DNA from: JAGOBX01 sp036733285
Lineage (GTDB): Bacteria > JAGOBX01
NCBI GenBank assembly: GCA_036733285.1
Contig: DAINAU010000041.1
Coordinates: 1 to 27,618, forward strand
Reading direction: 5' to 3'
DNA: 27,618 bases
The notes under the pieces were generated by a model. The model was not told where the DNA came from, made no database searches, and saw only the letters and a program-made list of their open reading frames with translations. The position numbers and the translations under genes were made by a program. This document shows, piece after piece, positions 1-7,546 of this stretch (the first letter of the stretch is position 1; the number at the start of each line of letters is the position of its first letter).

Positions 1-204
1 CTAACCCCTTGATTTTAAAAGGTTTCCTCTTTTGGAAATGGTATACCCCTTTATAACGGTTTGGTATTTTTTGTTTATTTTTTAATTCAGGGAATAGCTG
101 GAATTTTTATTCTTTGGTTTTTTTTTTATTTTATAGGATATGTTTTAATTCAAATACCTTCGGCGTATCATGAGGGAACAATTTGGGAAAAATGCCTTCA
201 ATAA
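1..204 (+). pseudogene. 3' part of an upstream membrane protein, apparently frameshifted
   Basis: The upstream end of this gene is outside the window. One frame is open from base 3 to the TAA at 54-56 and reads NPLILKGFLFWKWY..; the frame starting at base 46 then continues without a stop to the TAA at 202-204 and reads PLYNGLVFFVYF.., then a hydrophobic segment and IPSAYHEGTIWEKC. The two halves join naturally if one base is skipped around 42-54, so I read them as one integral membrane protein with an apparent +1 frameshift. Its stop lies 10 bases inside the next gene, which fits an operon of membrane proteins. A sequencing error, a decayed gene or real recoding would all look like this. I do not recognise the family. 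Confidence 0.4.
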
Positions 205-1862
205 AATCCGATTCGGCAATTTTTAGAAAAAGCGCGGTTGAACTGATTGAAGAATCGTTTTTCATTTTAAAAAAAATACCGGCTTTTTTGATTTTTATCT
301 ATTACGCGGGGTCGGTTCCGTTTATAATCGGGCTTCTTTTTTATTGGGCTGATATGAGCCGCGGAGCCGGCGCTGAAAATAACGTTCTTTTATTATCTGG
401 CGGACTTGCCGTTTTATTTATTTGGATGAAAATTTGCCAATCTATATTTTGCGTTAGTTTAGGAAATTTAATTACCGGCGAATCCGTTGAAATTTTCAAA
501 TTGAAAAAAATCGGCGGAATAATTTTAGCGACTTTAATTTTGCAAACTGTCAGTCCGGTAGTTTTATTATTTTCTCTGTTCTTTATGTTTCCGTTTCCCT
601 GGTTTTATTCGTTTTTTCAGAATCTTCACTTTGTCAATGGAAAAGAATTAAAACTTAAAGAGTTAATTAAAATATCATGGAAATTCGCCGTTTATCTGCC
701 CGGACAAAATTCGCTTTTTATATCCATAATATTTCTTTTTTCTTTTTTTGTTTTTCTGAACTTTTCGGCTATGTTTTTTATGACTCCATATTTGCTTCAG
801 TTTTTTACAGGATGGCGGTTTCCTGAATTTTCGCCGTTCTTTATTTTAAATTCCACGTTTTTAACGATAATATGCGGTTTGACATATCTCGTTATAGACC
901 CTTTCGTTAAAATATTTTATTCGTTAAGATGTTTTTACTGCGAATCCGCAGAGTCCGGTCTTGATTTGAAAATTAAATCCGTAGAGTTGTTTAAAAAAAA
1001 TGCGAGTTTGATAATAATTCCTTTTTTAATAATTCTATTTTTAAACGTTGGAGATAATATTTTTGCGTCTCCGGTAAAGAAGCCGCCGCAAGAAAAGATT
1101 AAAAGTTCAGAATTTGATTCTAATTCTAAAATGTTATTGGATTCTATTGAAGCTACGCTCGCGCATCCGAAATATTCATGGCGCGAACCGCGCGGAAAAT
1201 CTTCCGGCAATAAAAATGGAATGACATACAGTTTGGGAATAAGTCTGAAAAAATTTATTTCTTATATCAAAAATCCGCTTAAAAATTTATTCAAAAAGTT
1301 GAAAAAAATTTTTTCAACTCCAAAAAATCATAATGATTATTACGGGGATAAATCTTTTTTTGAATGGATCAAGTCGGTAAAATTCATAATGCTCGCAATA
1401 TCGGTTTTTTTTGGACTTTTGATATTTACGCTGACGCTGAAAATTCTCCGGTCAAATAAGAAAAAAAAAAACGAAGTATCCGCGGCGGATACTTCGTTTG
1501 ATAATATTTCATTTTCGGGAAATATAACCGCGGATAAACTTCCGTCGGCGGAATGGCTTGAACTCGCCCGCAAGTATCTTGATTCCGGAGATTTAAAACT
1601 CGCTATGCGCGCTTTTTTTCTTGCCGTTTTATCGTCTTTGAATTCAAAAGGACTAATAGTTTTAAGAACTTATAAAACCAATTTTGATTATAACAGGGAA
1701 CTAAAGGAAAAAGGAAATTCATTTCAAAATCTTTTTCTTGCGTTTTCCGAAGCGTCCGCATATTTTGACCGGATATGGTATGGAGATTTTGAAATTGCGG
1801 ATGATAAATTCAACGATTACGCGACCAATATTAATAATATTTTAGAAAATTATGAAAAATAA
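192..1862 (+). CDS. Multi-pass membrane protein with C-terminal DUF4129-like domain
   Basis: I chose the ATG at 192 (MPSIKS..) rather than the TTG at 183, giving 556 residues. Residues about 1-260 hold several hydrophobic segments. A charged, lysine-rich linker follows (about 290-390), then one membrane helix (about 395-415) and a C-terminal cytoplasmic domain of about 100 residues. That last domain has the pattern of DUF4129: LARKYLDSGDLKLAMR, later LKEKGNSF and a WYGDFE motif near the end. DUF4129 proteins are usually encoded beside DUF4350, MoxR ATPase and DUF58 genes and are thought to act in the envelope, but their function is not known. The next gene starts 11 bases before this one stops, so translation is probably coupled. 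Two oddities sit in the coding sequence: a perfect palindrome at 1297-1319 and an 11-A run followed by a 31-base palindrome at 1461-1499. Confidence 0.7.
   Translation: MPSIKSDSAIFRKSAVELIEESFFILKKIPAFLIFIYYAGSVPFIIGLLFYWADMSRGAGAENNVLLLSGGLAVLFIWMKICQSIFCVSLGNLITGESVEIFKLKKIGGIILATLILQTVSPVVLLFSLFFMFPFPWFYSFFQNLHFVNGKELKLKELIKISWKFAVYLPGQNSLFISIIFLFSFFVFLNFSAMFFMTPYLLQFFTGWRFPEFSPFFILNSTFLTIICGLTYLVIDPFVKIFYSLRCFYCESAESGLDLKIKSVELFKKNASLIIIPFLIILFLNVGDNIFASPVKKPPQEKIKSSEFDSNSKMLLDSIEATLAHPKYSWREPRGKSSGNKNGMTYSLGISLKKFISYIKNPLKNLFKKLKKIFSTPKNHNDYYGDKSFFEWIKSVKFIMLAISVFFGLLIFTLTLKILRSNKKKKNEVSAADTSFDNISFSGNITADKLPSAEWLELARKYLDSGDLKLAMRAFFLAVLSSLNSKGLIVLRTYKTNFDYNRELKEKGNSFQNLFLAFSEASAYFDRIWYGDFEIADDKFNDYATNINNILENYEK
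1297..1319. repeat. Perfect AT-rich palindrome inside the DUF4129-like gene
   Basis: The arms AGTTGAAAAAA (1297-1307) and TTTTTTCAACT (1309-1319) are exact reverse complements around one central base. It lies in the lysine-rich linker coding region, where sequence constraint on the protein is probably low. Confidence 0.7.
1461..1499. repeat. A11 tract followed by a 15-bp-arm perfect palindrome, inside a gene
   Basis: Bases 1461-1471 are eleven A residues. Overlapping their end, arms of 15 bases (1469-1483 and 1485-1499; core AACGAAGTATCCGC / GCGGATACTTCGTT) are exact reverse complements around G1484. Read on the minus strand this is a GC-containing hairpin followed by a run of T, the layout of an intrinsic terminator. 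Read on the plus strand it is a slippery A run followed by a strong stem. Both shifted frames meet a stop quickly (TGA at 1499-1501 in one, TAA near 1525 in the other), so slippage would yield a protein lacking the DUF4129-like domain. Confidence 0.75.
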
Positions 1863-3039
1863 TTTTTTTATTTTTTGCAACGCCGCAGTCGCTTTATTGG
1901 CTCTCGCTTGCCTTATTTGGATTTTAAACGCGAGATTTGCCGTTGGCGACGTTTACCCTGTTTATTCGTCTTTAAGAGCCGATCCGCTCGGGTCAATGGC
2001 TCTTTATGAAAGTTTGCGGAATATGGAAGGGTTTGAGGTTGAAAGAAATTTTGACGATTTGAAAATTTTAATCAAAAAAAACTTAACTAAAGATAAACCT
2101 GTAACTGCGGCTTTTTTTTTGAATGAACGGTTAGAGCGTTTTTTTAGCGGGGATTATTTTAAGGATATAACAGGCGTTGCGGCAAACGGAGTCTCGGTAA
2201 TTACGGCTTTTCAAAACGATTTTTATAAGTTCGATATAAAGAAAACGCGTTCCGGCAATTGTGAAAGCGGGTTTAATAAATCAAAGAAACAAAAAAATTC
2301 AGACTCTGAAACGGCAATAAATTATTTCGGATTCAATTTAAAAAAAATACCGAATAATATAAAATCAAGACGCGCTTTGAAAATGACCGATTGTTTCGGG
2401 GACGCCGATATTCCGTTTAATTCGGGTTATTATTTTGAAATTGAAAACAACAAATGGAAACCAGTTTATTCTATCGCGGGAAAATTTCCCGTCGTAGTAA
2501 AAAAACAAATTGGTTCAGGTTCGTTGACTTTGATAGCTGGTTCTTATCTTTTCAGCAACGAGGCGTTAAGACGGCAACCGTTATCTTCTTTTATACTATT
2601 ATGTTTGAACGACAATAAAAACATTATTTTTGACGAAGCTCATTTAGGCGTCGCAAGCGATAAAGGAATAAGTTATTTGTTTGTCAAATATAAACTTTAC
2701 GGGTTTTTATTGGGATTCTTGATTGTATTTATTCTTTTATTGTGGAAAAATTCCGTTTTGGAAACGCCTGTTAAAAGTAAAAATAACGAGGATAAACGCA
2801 AAATTTTTTCAAGCGGAGATTTTCAAACGGGATTAATAAATGTTTTACGAAAACACATTAAGCCGGATATATTATTGATTAACGCTTTGGAGGAATGGAA
2901 AACATCTCTTCCTAAAAATAATGCGGCTATCGAAAAAAAAACCGTTGAAATGGAGAATTATTTGAAAGAAACCGGCGTCGGAAAAAACAGCGTGGAAACC
3001 TATAATAAACTTGCGGAAATTTTTAACCGGAAAAATTGA
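1852..3039 (+). CDS. DUF4350-like membrane-anchored protein
   Basis: This 395-residue protein has an N-terminal membrane helix (about residues 6-25) and then the typical opening of DUF4350: YSSLRADPLGSMALYESLRN, meaning a motif that precedes a Rossmann-like, glutamine-amidotransferase-like domain. That domain runs to about residue 265 and ends with a FDEAHLG motif, which is also usual for the family. A second membrane helix (about 275-293) and a lysine-rich cytoplasmic tail of about 100 residues follow. DUF4350 is uncharacterised; it normally travels with DUF4129, MoxR and DUF58 genes. Here the MoxR and DUF58 partners are not downstream, since a convergent gene overlaps the last 17 bases, so they would have to lie upstream of the window or be absent. 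No ribosome site is needed if translation is coupled to the overlapping preceding gene. Confidence 0.7.
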   Translation: MKNNFFIFCNAAVALLALACLIWILNARFAVGDVYPVYSSLRADPLGSMALYESLRNMEGFEVERNFDDLKILIKKNLTKDKPVTAAFFLNERLERFFSGDYFKDITGVAANGVSVITAFQNDFYKFDIKKTRSGNCESGFNKSKKQKNSDSETAINYFGFNLKKIPNNIKSRRALKMTDCFGDADIPFNSGYYFEIENNKWKPVYSIAGKFPVVVKKQIGSGSLTLIAGSYLFSNEALRRQPLSSFILLCLNDNKNIIFDEAHLGVASDKGISYLFVKYKLYGFLLGFLIVFILLLWKNSVLETPVKSKNNEDKRKIFSSGDFQTGLINVLRKHIKPDILLINALEEWKTSLPKNNAAIEKKTVEMENYLKETGVGKNSVETYNKLAEIFNRKN

Positions 3040-4243
3040 TTTTATTGTTTTTTAATAGTAGAATACCGGTAATCCAGATAATTATTATCCCGTAAAGTTT
3101 TATTCCCGTGAATAAAATAAAAATTCCTTGCGTGAAAAATTTATTGTCATACCCGTATTTTAAAGCGACTGTCAGATAAGAAATCAAAGCGGCATATAAG
3201 TAAAACCGGTTTAATTTGTTTTGTATAATTACCGCGAATACTGAAACAAAAAGTATAACGCTCCACGTAAGATGATGCTCCCAGGTCAGAGAATGAAACA
3301 AATGCATTCCTGCCGCGGTTATTGAAAATCCGAGTAAAATTTTGATATTGGAAGGAGGTCCTTTTATATAACGCGTTAAAACAAAAGCTAATACTGCAAA
3401 GCATAAAAGTCTCAGAGTAAAAGAACAAATTTTAGCGAATTTTAGATTATCAAAAAAAGGTTCTACATAATCGTTTCCGCTCCAGAAAAATCTGAAACAC
3501 AATCCCTGAAACGACTGGTCGTAAATATTACCTTTATAACCGAGTCCGGCGGTTGCCGGAATTTTTTCCGTGAAATATTTGTAATGGGTCTTATAACCGA
3601 AAACCGATATTGATATTAAAAAAATAAGCAAAACAGCGAAACAAGCGTAAACCGCGAGTTTGAATTTTTTTGTGATCAAAAAGTAAAATATAAAAACCGC
3701 GGGAAGAATTTTTAAAATGATAGATAACCCTAAAAACGCTCCGGACGTAATATAATTCCGTTTCAAACAAAAATATAAACAACATAAAATCAAGAAAAAC
3801 ACAACTACGTTGACCTGTCCCCATTTCAACGTTTCGTGAAGCGGGTTAAAATTGAACAGAATCAGATAATTCAGCAGGTAAAACTTATTTTGAAAAACTA
3901 TTCCGCATATTCGGGTCAATAAAAAATATGAGGCGACGGCAAGGATAACGTTTATCAGCAGCCAGACGTATATCGAGTTTTGTTCTGAAAAAAAAGTCAA
4001 AGGTATAAAAGCGTAAGAAACAATCGGAATATAATTATATTCGGTTTTTCGATGCATAACTTCTTTGTATAAATTGGGTTTATCAGATAACGCTTCTTGA
4101 GCCGCTTTATAAAAAACAAGAAAATCATAGCCGCCTCCGCCGCGTTCGTTTTTTGGTTTAGCCGGTTTAATGATTCCGTTTGAAATAAAGTTAATCAAAG
4201 TCAGGATAGAAAGAATAAGAAAAAATATATTTTTTATTTTCAT
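3023..4243 (-). CDS. GT87-family (DUF2029) polytopic glycosyltransferase
   Basis: The 406-residue protein is built of about ten hydrophobic segments. After the first helix comes GGGYDFLVFYKAAQEAL, the periplasmic D-x-x-x-Y/F region that opens GT87 proteins. In the middle is KWGQVNVVVFFL followed by GAFLGLSIILKILPAVF, the GQVN and I-K-x-x-P signature of this family. GT87 enzymes, known from actinobacterial PimE, move a sugar from a polyprenyl-phosphate donor onto a glycolipid or glycan on the outer face of the cytoplasmic membrane. The gene is the last of the minus-strand run, 67 bases after the transketolase-like gene, and its 3' end overlaps the convergent DUF4350-like gene by 17 bases. The DPM1-like GT2 domain encoded two genes upstream could supply its lipid-linked donor, which is inference. 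No clear ribosome site is visible. Confidence 0.75.
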   Translation of the reverse strand: MKIKNIFFLILSILTLINFISNGIIKPAKPKNERGGGGYDFLVFYKAAQEALSDKPNLYKEVMHRKTEYNYIPIVSYAFIPLTFFSEQNSIYVWLLINVILAVASYFLLTRICGIVFQNKFYLLNYLILFNFNPLHETLKWGQVNVVVFFLILCCLYFCLKRNYITSGAFLGLSIILKILPAVFIFYFLITKKFKLAVYACFAVLLIFLISISVFGYKTHYKYFTEKIPATAGLGYKGNIYDQSFQGLCFRFFWSGNDYVEPFFDNLKFAKICSFTLRLLCFAVLAFVLTRYIKGPPSNIKILLGFSITAAGMHLFHSLTWEHHLTWSVILFVSVFAVIIQNKLNRFYLYAALISYLTVALKYGYDNKFFTQGIFILFTGIKLYGIIIIWITGILLLKNNKINFSG

Positions 4244-4310
4244 AATTATTCGCTGGAAAATCAGTGTAAATTATCAAAAAAGGTTGTTGTTTATAAAAAT
4301 CGTTAATCAG

Positions 4311-5240
4311 TTAAAATCCCATATATTTTATTATTGATTTCGCTATGCTTGACGCGTCGAGCTTATTAATTTTCAGCAAATACTCCCGAGTTCCGTAATT
4401 AAAATTATATTTATCAAGGATTCCGATTCTTTTAAATTTTATATTGCGTTCAAAATTATGTTCCGCTAATATTTCCGATACCGCGCTTCCTATGCCTCCG
4501 ATGATGCTGTGTTCTTCGACTACTACGGCTTTGCCTGTTTTTTCAACTGATTTTAATATGGTTTTTTTATCGAGCGGTTTTATTGTGGAAACATTTATTA
4601 TTTCTGAGGAAATGCCGGATTTTGAAAGTTTTTTTGCGGCTTGAATAACTGAATTTAAAATATATCCGGCTGAAATAATCGTCAAATCATCGCCTTTTGA
4701 AATTATTTCAGCTCTGTTTATTTTGTATTTGAAATTTTTATTATTGTGAATTAATGGTTCGCCCGCAAGACCTAATCTTAAATACGCCGGACCGTTAAAC
4801 TTGATAAGTTCTGAAACTGCGGATTTTGTTTCAGCCGGGTCGGACGGAGCTATCACAGTCATATTGGGAAGCGAGCGCATTATCGCTATGTCTTCAACCG
4901 AATGATGAGTCGGACCGAGAAGACTGTATGAAACGCCTCCGCCGACGCCTATGATTTTAACGTTTGTTTTTTGAATGCAGACGTCCACTCTGATTTGTTC
5001 AAAGTTTCTCATTATAGCAAAAGGAATTATAGTGTAACAGAAAGGAATAAATCCGTTGAGCGCAAGTCCGGCGGCGGTTCCAATCATATTGGCTTCTGAA
5101 ACTCCAACGTTAATGAATCTGCCGGGACATTCTTTGCGGAAATCATCGAATACAATTGCTCCGATATCGGCGGACAATAAAATTATCTTATCGTTATTAA
5201 ATGCCTCTTTCTTAAATTGTTCAATGAAAGCGTTTCGCAT
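4311..5240 (-). CDS. Transketolase-like C-terminal subunit (pyrimidine-binding plus C domain)
   Basis: The 309-residue protein matches only the second half of transketolase, the form found where the enzyme is split into two subunits. The pyrimidine-binding domain begins at the start (LLSADIGAI) and includes INVGVSEANMIGTAAGLA, where Glu49 is the residue that activates thiamine diphosphate. LLGPTHHSVEDIAIMRSLPN (about 108-126) and the C-terminal domain with VEEHSIIGGIGSAV follow. The N-terminal subunit that binds the diphosphate and metal is not encoded next to it in this window, so it cannot work alone. It sits 39 bases after the RfaE2-GT2 fusion. Transketolase makes sedoheptulose 7-phosphate, the starting point of heptose activation, which gives the location a possible sense. 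It could instead belong to a related deoxy-sugar or acetoin-type enzyme. Confidence 0.75.
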   Translation of the reverse strand: MRNAFIEQFKKEAFNNDKIILLSADIGAIVFDDFRKECPGRFINVGVSEANMIGTAAGLALNGFIPFCYTIIPFAIMRNFEQIRVDVCIQKTNVKIIGVGGGVSYSLLGPTHHSVEDIAIMRSLPNMTVIAPSDPAETKSAVSELIKFNGPAYLRLGLAGEPLIHNNKNFKYKINRAEIISKGDDLTIISAGYILNSVIQAAKKLSKSGISSEIINVSTIKPLDKKTILKSVEKTGKAVVVEEHSIIGGIGSAVSEILAEHNFERNIKFKRIGILDKYNFNYGTREYLLKINKLDASSIAKSIIKYMGF

Positions 5241-5279
5241 ATTGTTGTATCCGTTAAAACCTCAAAGTTGATTAGAATA

Positions 5280-6479
5280 TCATTGACTTTTAAATCTGTC
5301 GAATATATGAATGTTGAAAATTAATTTTATATAATCAACGCATACCTTAACAAAATTTTTAAACTTTAAAGCTTTTGTTGTTCCGCCTTTTCGTTCTTTC
5401 AATTCAATCGGGACTTCGGCGAATAAAACGCCCGAATTCAAGCGGACTGCTTTTATAAGCGTTTCGGTTTGAAAAAAGAAACTGTCGGAATTTAATTCCA
5501 GTCTGTCAAGAATTTTTTTTTTGTAAATGATGTTTCCGTTTGTATAATTAAACATAGTCCCGAAAGTAATATTGATTATAATTAAATACAATGAGGACAA
5601 AGCTCTTCTGAATATGGAACGAACTCCGGTATTGACCGCGAACGGAATAATAATATCAACGTAATTGAGCATAAAAATATATTTAATTAATTCCTCGGGA
5701 TCGTTTTCTCCGTCCGCCGGAAACCACGTAAAAGCTTCGAAATTTGAATGTTTAACGCCCTCCCTTATGCTGTAACCTAAACCCATATTGATTTTATGGC
5801 GAATTAGTTTTATTCTTTCAGGAAATTTATTTTTTAAATTTTCCATAATCGAATATGTTTTGTCCGAACTGCCGTCGTCTATAAGAATTAATTCCCATTT
5901 GATTTTATGCGATTCAAGCGTTTTTATTAAACCTGACGCGGAATATTCTAAATTTGATTCTTCGTTTAACGCGGGTATGACTATTGATATTGAGCATTTT
6001 GATTCGAGTTTGTTAATTATTGAAGTTGTTGATTTTCCCTCCACAAGTTTAATTGTTTTTACGAGACCCCCGTATTCGAGGACTTCTTTAGAGCCGGCAA
6101 TATCTTCGATTTTATAATCAGCGCCTTTAACGAGTATGTCCGGTTGAATTTTTTTTATTAAATTAAGAGGAGTGTCTTCGTCAAAAAATATTATATAATC
6201 GACAAAACTTAGCGCGCTTAAAACCGCCGCTCTGTCTTCCTGATTATTGATTGGTCTTTCGTTTCCTTTTATTCGTTTAATCGACGCGTCTGTATTTAAA
6301 CCTATAACTAGAATATCTCCTAATTCGGCGGCTTTTTGCAAATAATAAATATGTCCGGAATGAATTATATCAAAACATCCGTTTGTAAAAACGGTTTTTT
6401 TGTTCAATAAAGAATTTCGTTTCAGAACTGAAAAATTGTCCGCTTCAATAAATTTGTCCTGATAATTAAATATGTTCAT
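5280..6479 (-). CDS. Fusion: heptose-1-phosphate adenylyltransferase (RfaE2/HldE C-domain) + GT2 glycosyltransferase
   Basis: Residues about 25-157 are an RfaE2-type nucleotidyltransferase. They show TNGCFDIIHSGH (H40-S-G-H43, the nucleotide-binding HxGH), LNTDASIKRIKG, RAAVLSAL, DILVKGADY and a closing VEGKSTTSII. The expected reaction is D-glycero-beta-D-manno-heptose 1-phosphate plus ATP giving ADP-heptose. From residue 163 a GT2 domain begins: SIVIPALNEESNL, DDGSSDKT (201-208), GLGYSIREG and the metal-site-like PADGEND (255-260). A hydrophobic stretch (about 294-310) and RKGGTTK (363-369) follow. This is the pattern of dolichyl/polyprenyl-phosphate sugar synthases. In the well-known HldE the adenylyltransferase is fused to the kinase; here the kinase is a separate gene 46 bases upstream and the adenylyltransferase is joined to a glycosyltransferase. 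A GAGG site lies about 10 bases before the ATG. Both domains look intact. Confidence 0.85.
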   Translation of the reverse strand: MNIFNYQDKFIEADNFSVLKRNSLLNKKTVFTNGCFDIIHSGHIYYLQKAAELGDILVIGLNTDASIKRIKGNERPINNQEDRAAVLSALSFVDYIIFFDEDTPLNLIKKIQPDILVKGADYKIEDIAGSKEVLEYGGLVKTIKLVEGKSTTSIINKLESKCSISIVIPALNEESNLEYSASGLIKTLESHKIKWELILIDDGSSDKTYSIMENLKNKFPERIKLIRHKINMGLGYSIREGVKHSNFEAFTWFPADGENDPEELIKYIFMLNYVDIIIPFAVNTGVRSIFRRALSSLYLIIINITFGTMFNYTNGNIIYKKKILDRLELNSDSFFFQTETLIKAVRLNSGVLFAEVPIELKERKGGTTKALKFKNFVKVCVDYIKLIFNIHIFDRFKSQ

Positions 6480-6525
6480 TTATCAATATCCTCGAATATA
6501 ACGATAAATCAGAATGCGTTCGCAA

Positions 6526-7539
6526 CTATAAAACATTTAAAATTGTTTTATTGTTATAATTGCGGACAAGATTGACAAGTTTATCTTTTGAAATCGCGGC
6601 GGTCCCCAATTCTTTTACGACTTCGCCGGCGGCAATATTTGATAATACGGCTGCGTATTTAAAATCGGCTCCTGCGCTTAAACATAAAGACATTACGCTT
6701 ATAACCGTGTCGCCCGCGCCTGTAACATCGAAGACTTCTTTGGCTTCTGTCGGTATATTTACGATTTCCGATTTTTTGAAAAGAGACATTCCTTCCTCGC
6801 TTCTTGTTATTAAAAGAGCGTCAAGGTTTAAATCTTTCAAAATTTTGTTTCCGGCTTTATATAATGATTTTTCATCGGTTATGAGTATATTGGATCCTTC
6901 GGAAGCTTCTTTTTTATTTGGAGTCATTATAGTTACGTTTTTGTAATTCATAAAATGTTCGATTTTCGGGTCGACAACTACCGGTATTCCGAATTTTTTT
7001 TTTATTTCCACAACCTGCTCGATTACATTTGAAGTTATAGTTCCTTTCCCGTAATCCGAAAGAATTATCGCGTCTATAGATTTTTTTTGTTTTTCAATAA
7101 AAGATGAAATTTTATCAAACTGGTCTGCCGAAATTTTTTTTTTGGATTCCACGTCGACTCTGACTACTTGCTGTTGCCTCGCTATTATTCGTGATTTTAA
7201 AACAGTGGGACGGTTCATGTCGGTAATCAGACCGGAAATATCCGAACCGTTTTTTTTTAACATGCTTTTTATTTTTACTCCGAAATAATCATTGCCTATA
7301 ATGCCGGAAATTACTACTTTAGCGCCGAGATTAACAAGATTATTTGCTACGTTTCCGGCGCCTCCGGGCGAAAACCATCTGTTTTTAACCTCGACTACAG
7401 GGACCGGAGCTTCAGGGGAAATTCTCGACACCTCGCCTGTTATATATTCGTCGAGAATAACGTCTCCGATTATTAAAATCCTTCTTTTATCAAATTTATT
7501 AATTATCGATAATAATTTGTTTTTAAATTTCAGTTCCAT
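6526..7539 (-). CDS. rfaE1: D-glycero-beta-D-manno-heptose-7-phosphate kinase (RfaE1/HldE N-domain)
   Basis: This 337-residue protein is a ribokinase-family enzyme with the signature features of RfaE1. These are DVILDEYITGEVSRISPEAP (26-45), GGAGNVANNL (59-68) for sugar binding, DPK (190-192) followed by TPNKKEAS, the anion-hole/catalytic motif DVTGAGDT (271-278) with the catalytic Asp277, and KELGTAAIS near the end. It should phosphorylate heptose 7-phosphate at C1, the step before the adenylyl transfer catalysed by the N-terminal half of the next gene product. It starts only 7 bases after the stop of the phosphatase gene and 46 bases before the RfaE2-GT2 gene, so these are co-transcribed. 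Length and motifs agree with a free-standing kinase domain; nothing is missing. GmhA, GmhB and HldD are not in the window. Confidence 0.9.
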   Translation of the reverse strand: MELKFKNKLLSIINKFDKRRILIIGDVILDEYITGEVSRISPEAPVPVVEVKNRWFSPGGAGNVANNLVNLGAKVVISGIIGNDYFGVKIKSMLKKNGSDISGLITDMNRPTVLKSRIIARQQQVVRVDVESKKKISADQFDKISSFIEKQKKSIDAIILSDYGKGTITSNVIEQVVEIKKKFGIPVVVDPKIEHFMNYKNVTIMTPNKKEASEGSNILITDEKSLYKAGNKILKDLNLDALLITRSEEGMSLFKKSEIVNIPTEAKEVFDVTGAGDTVISVMSLCLSAGADFKYAAVLSNIAAGEVVKELGTAAISKDKLVNLVRNYNNKTILNVL

Positions 7540-7546
7540 AATTTTT

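Noticed and set aside
935..1210. Antisense open frames within coding regions (this one and the many others opposite or out of frame with the genes listed)
   Set aside because: They overlap well-supported genes, lack ribosome sites and show no recognisable domains.
3040..3060. Intrinsic terminator between the convergent DUF4350-like and GT87 genes
   Set aside because: The genes overlap by 17 bases and no GC-rich stem followed by T residues is present.
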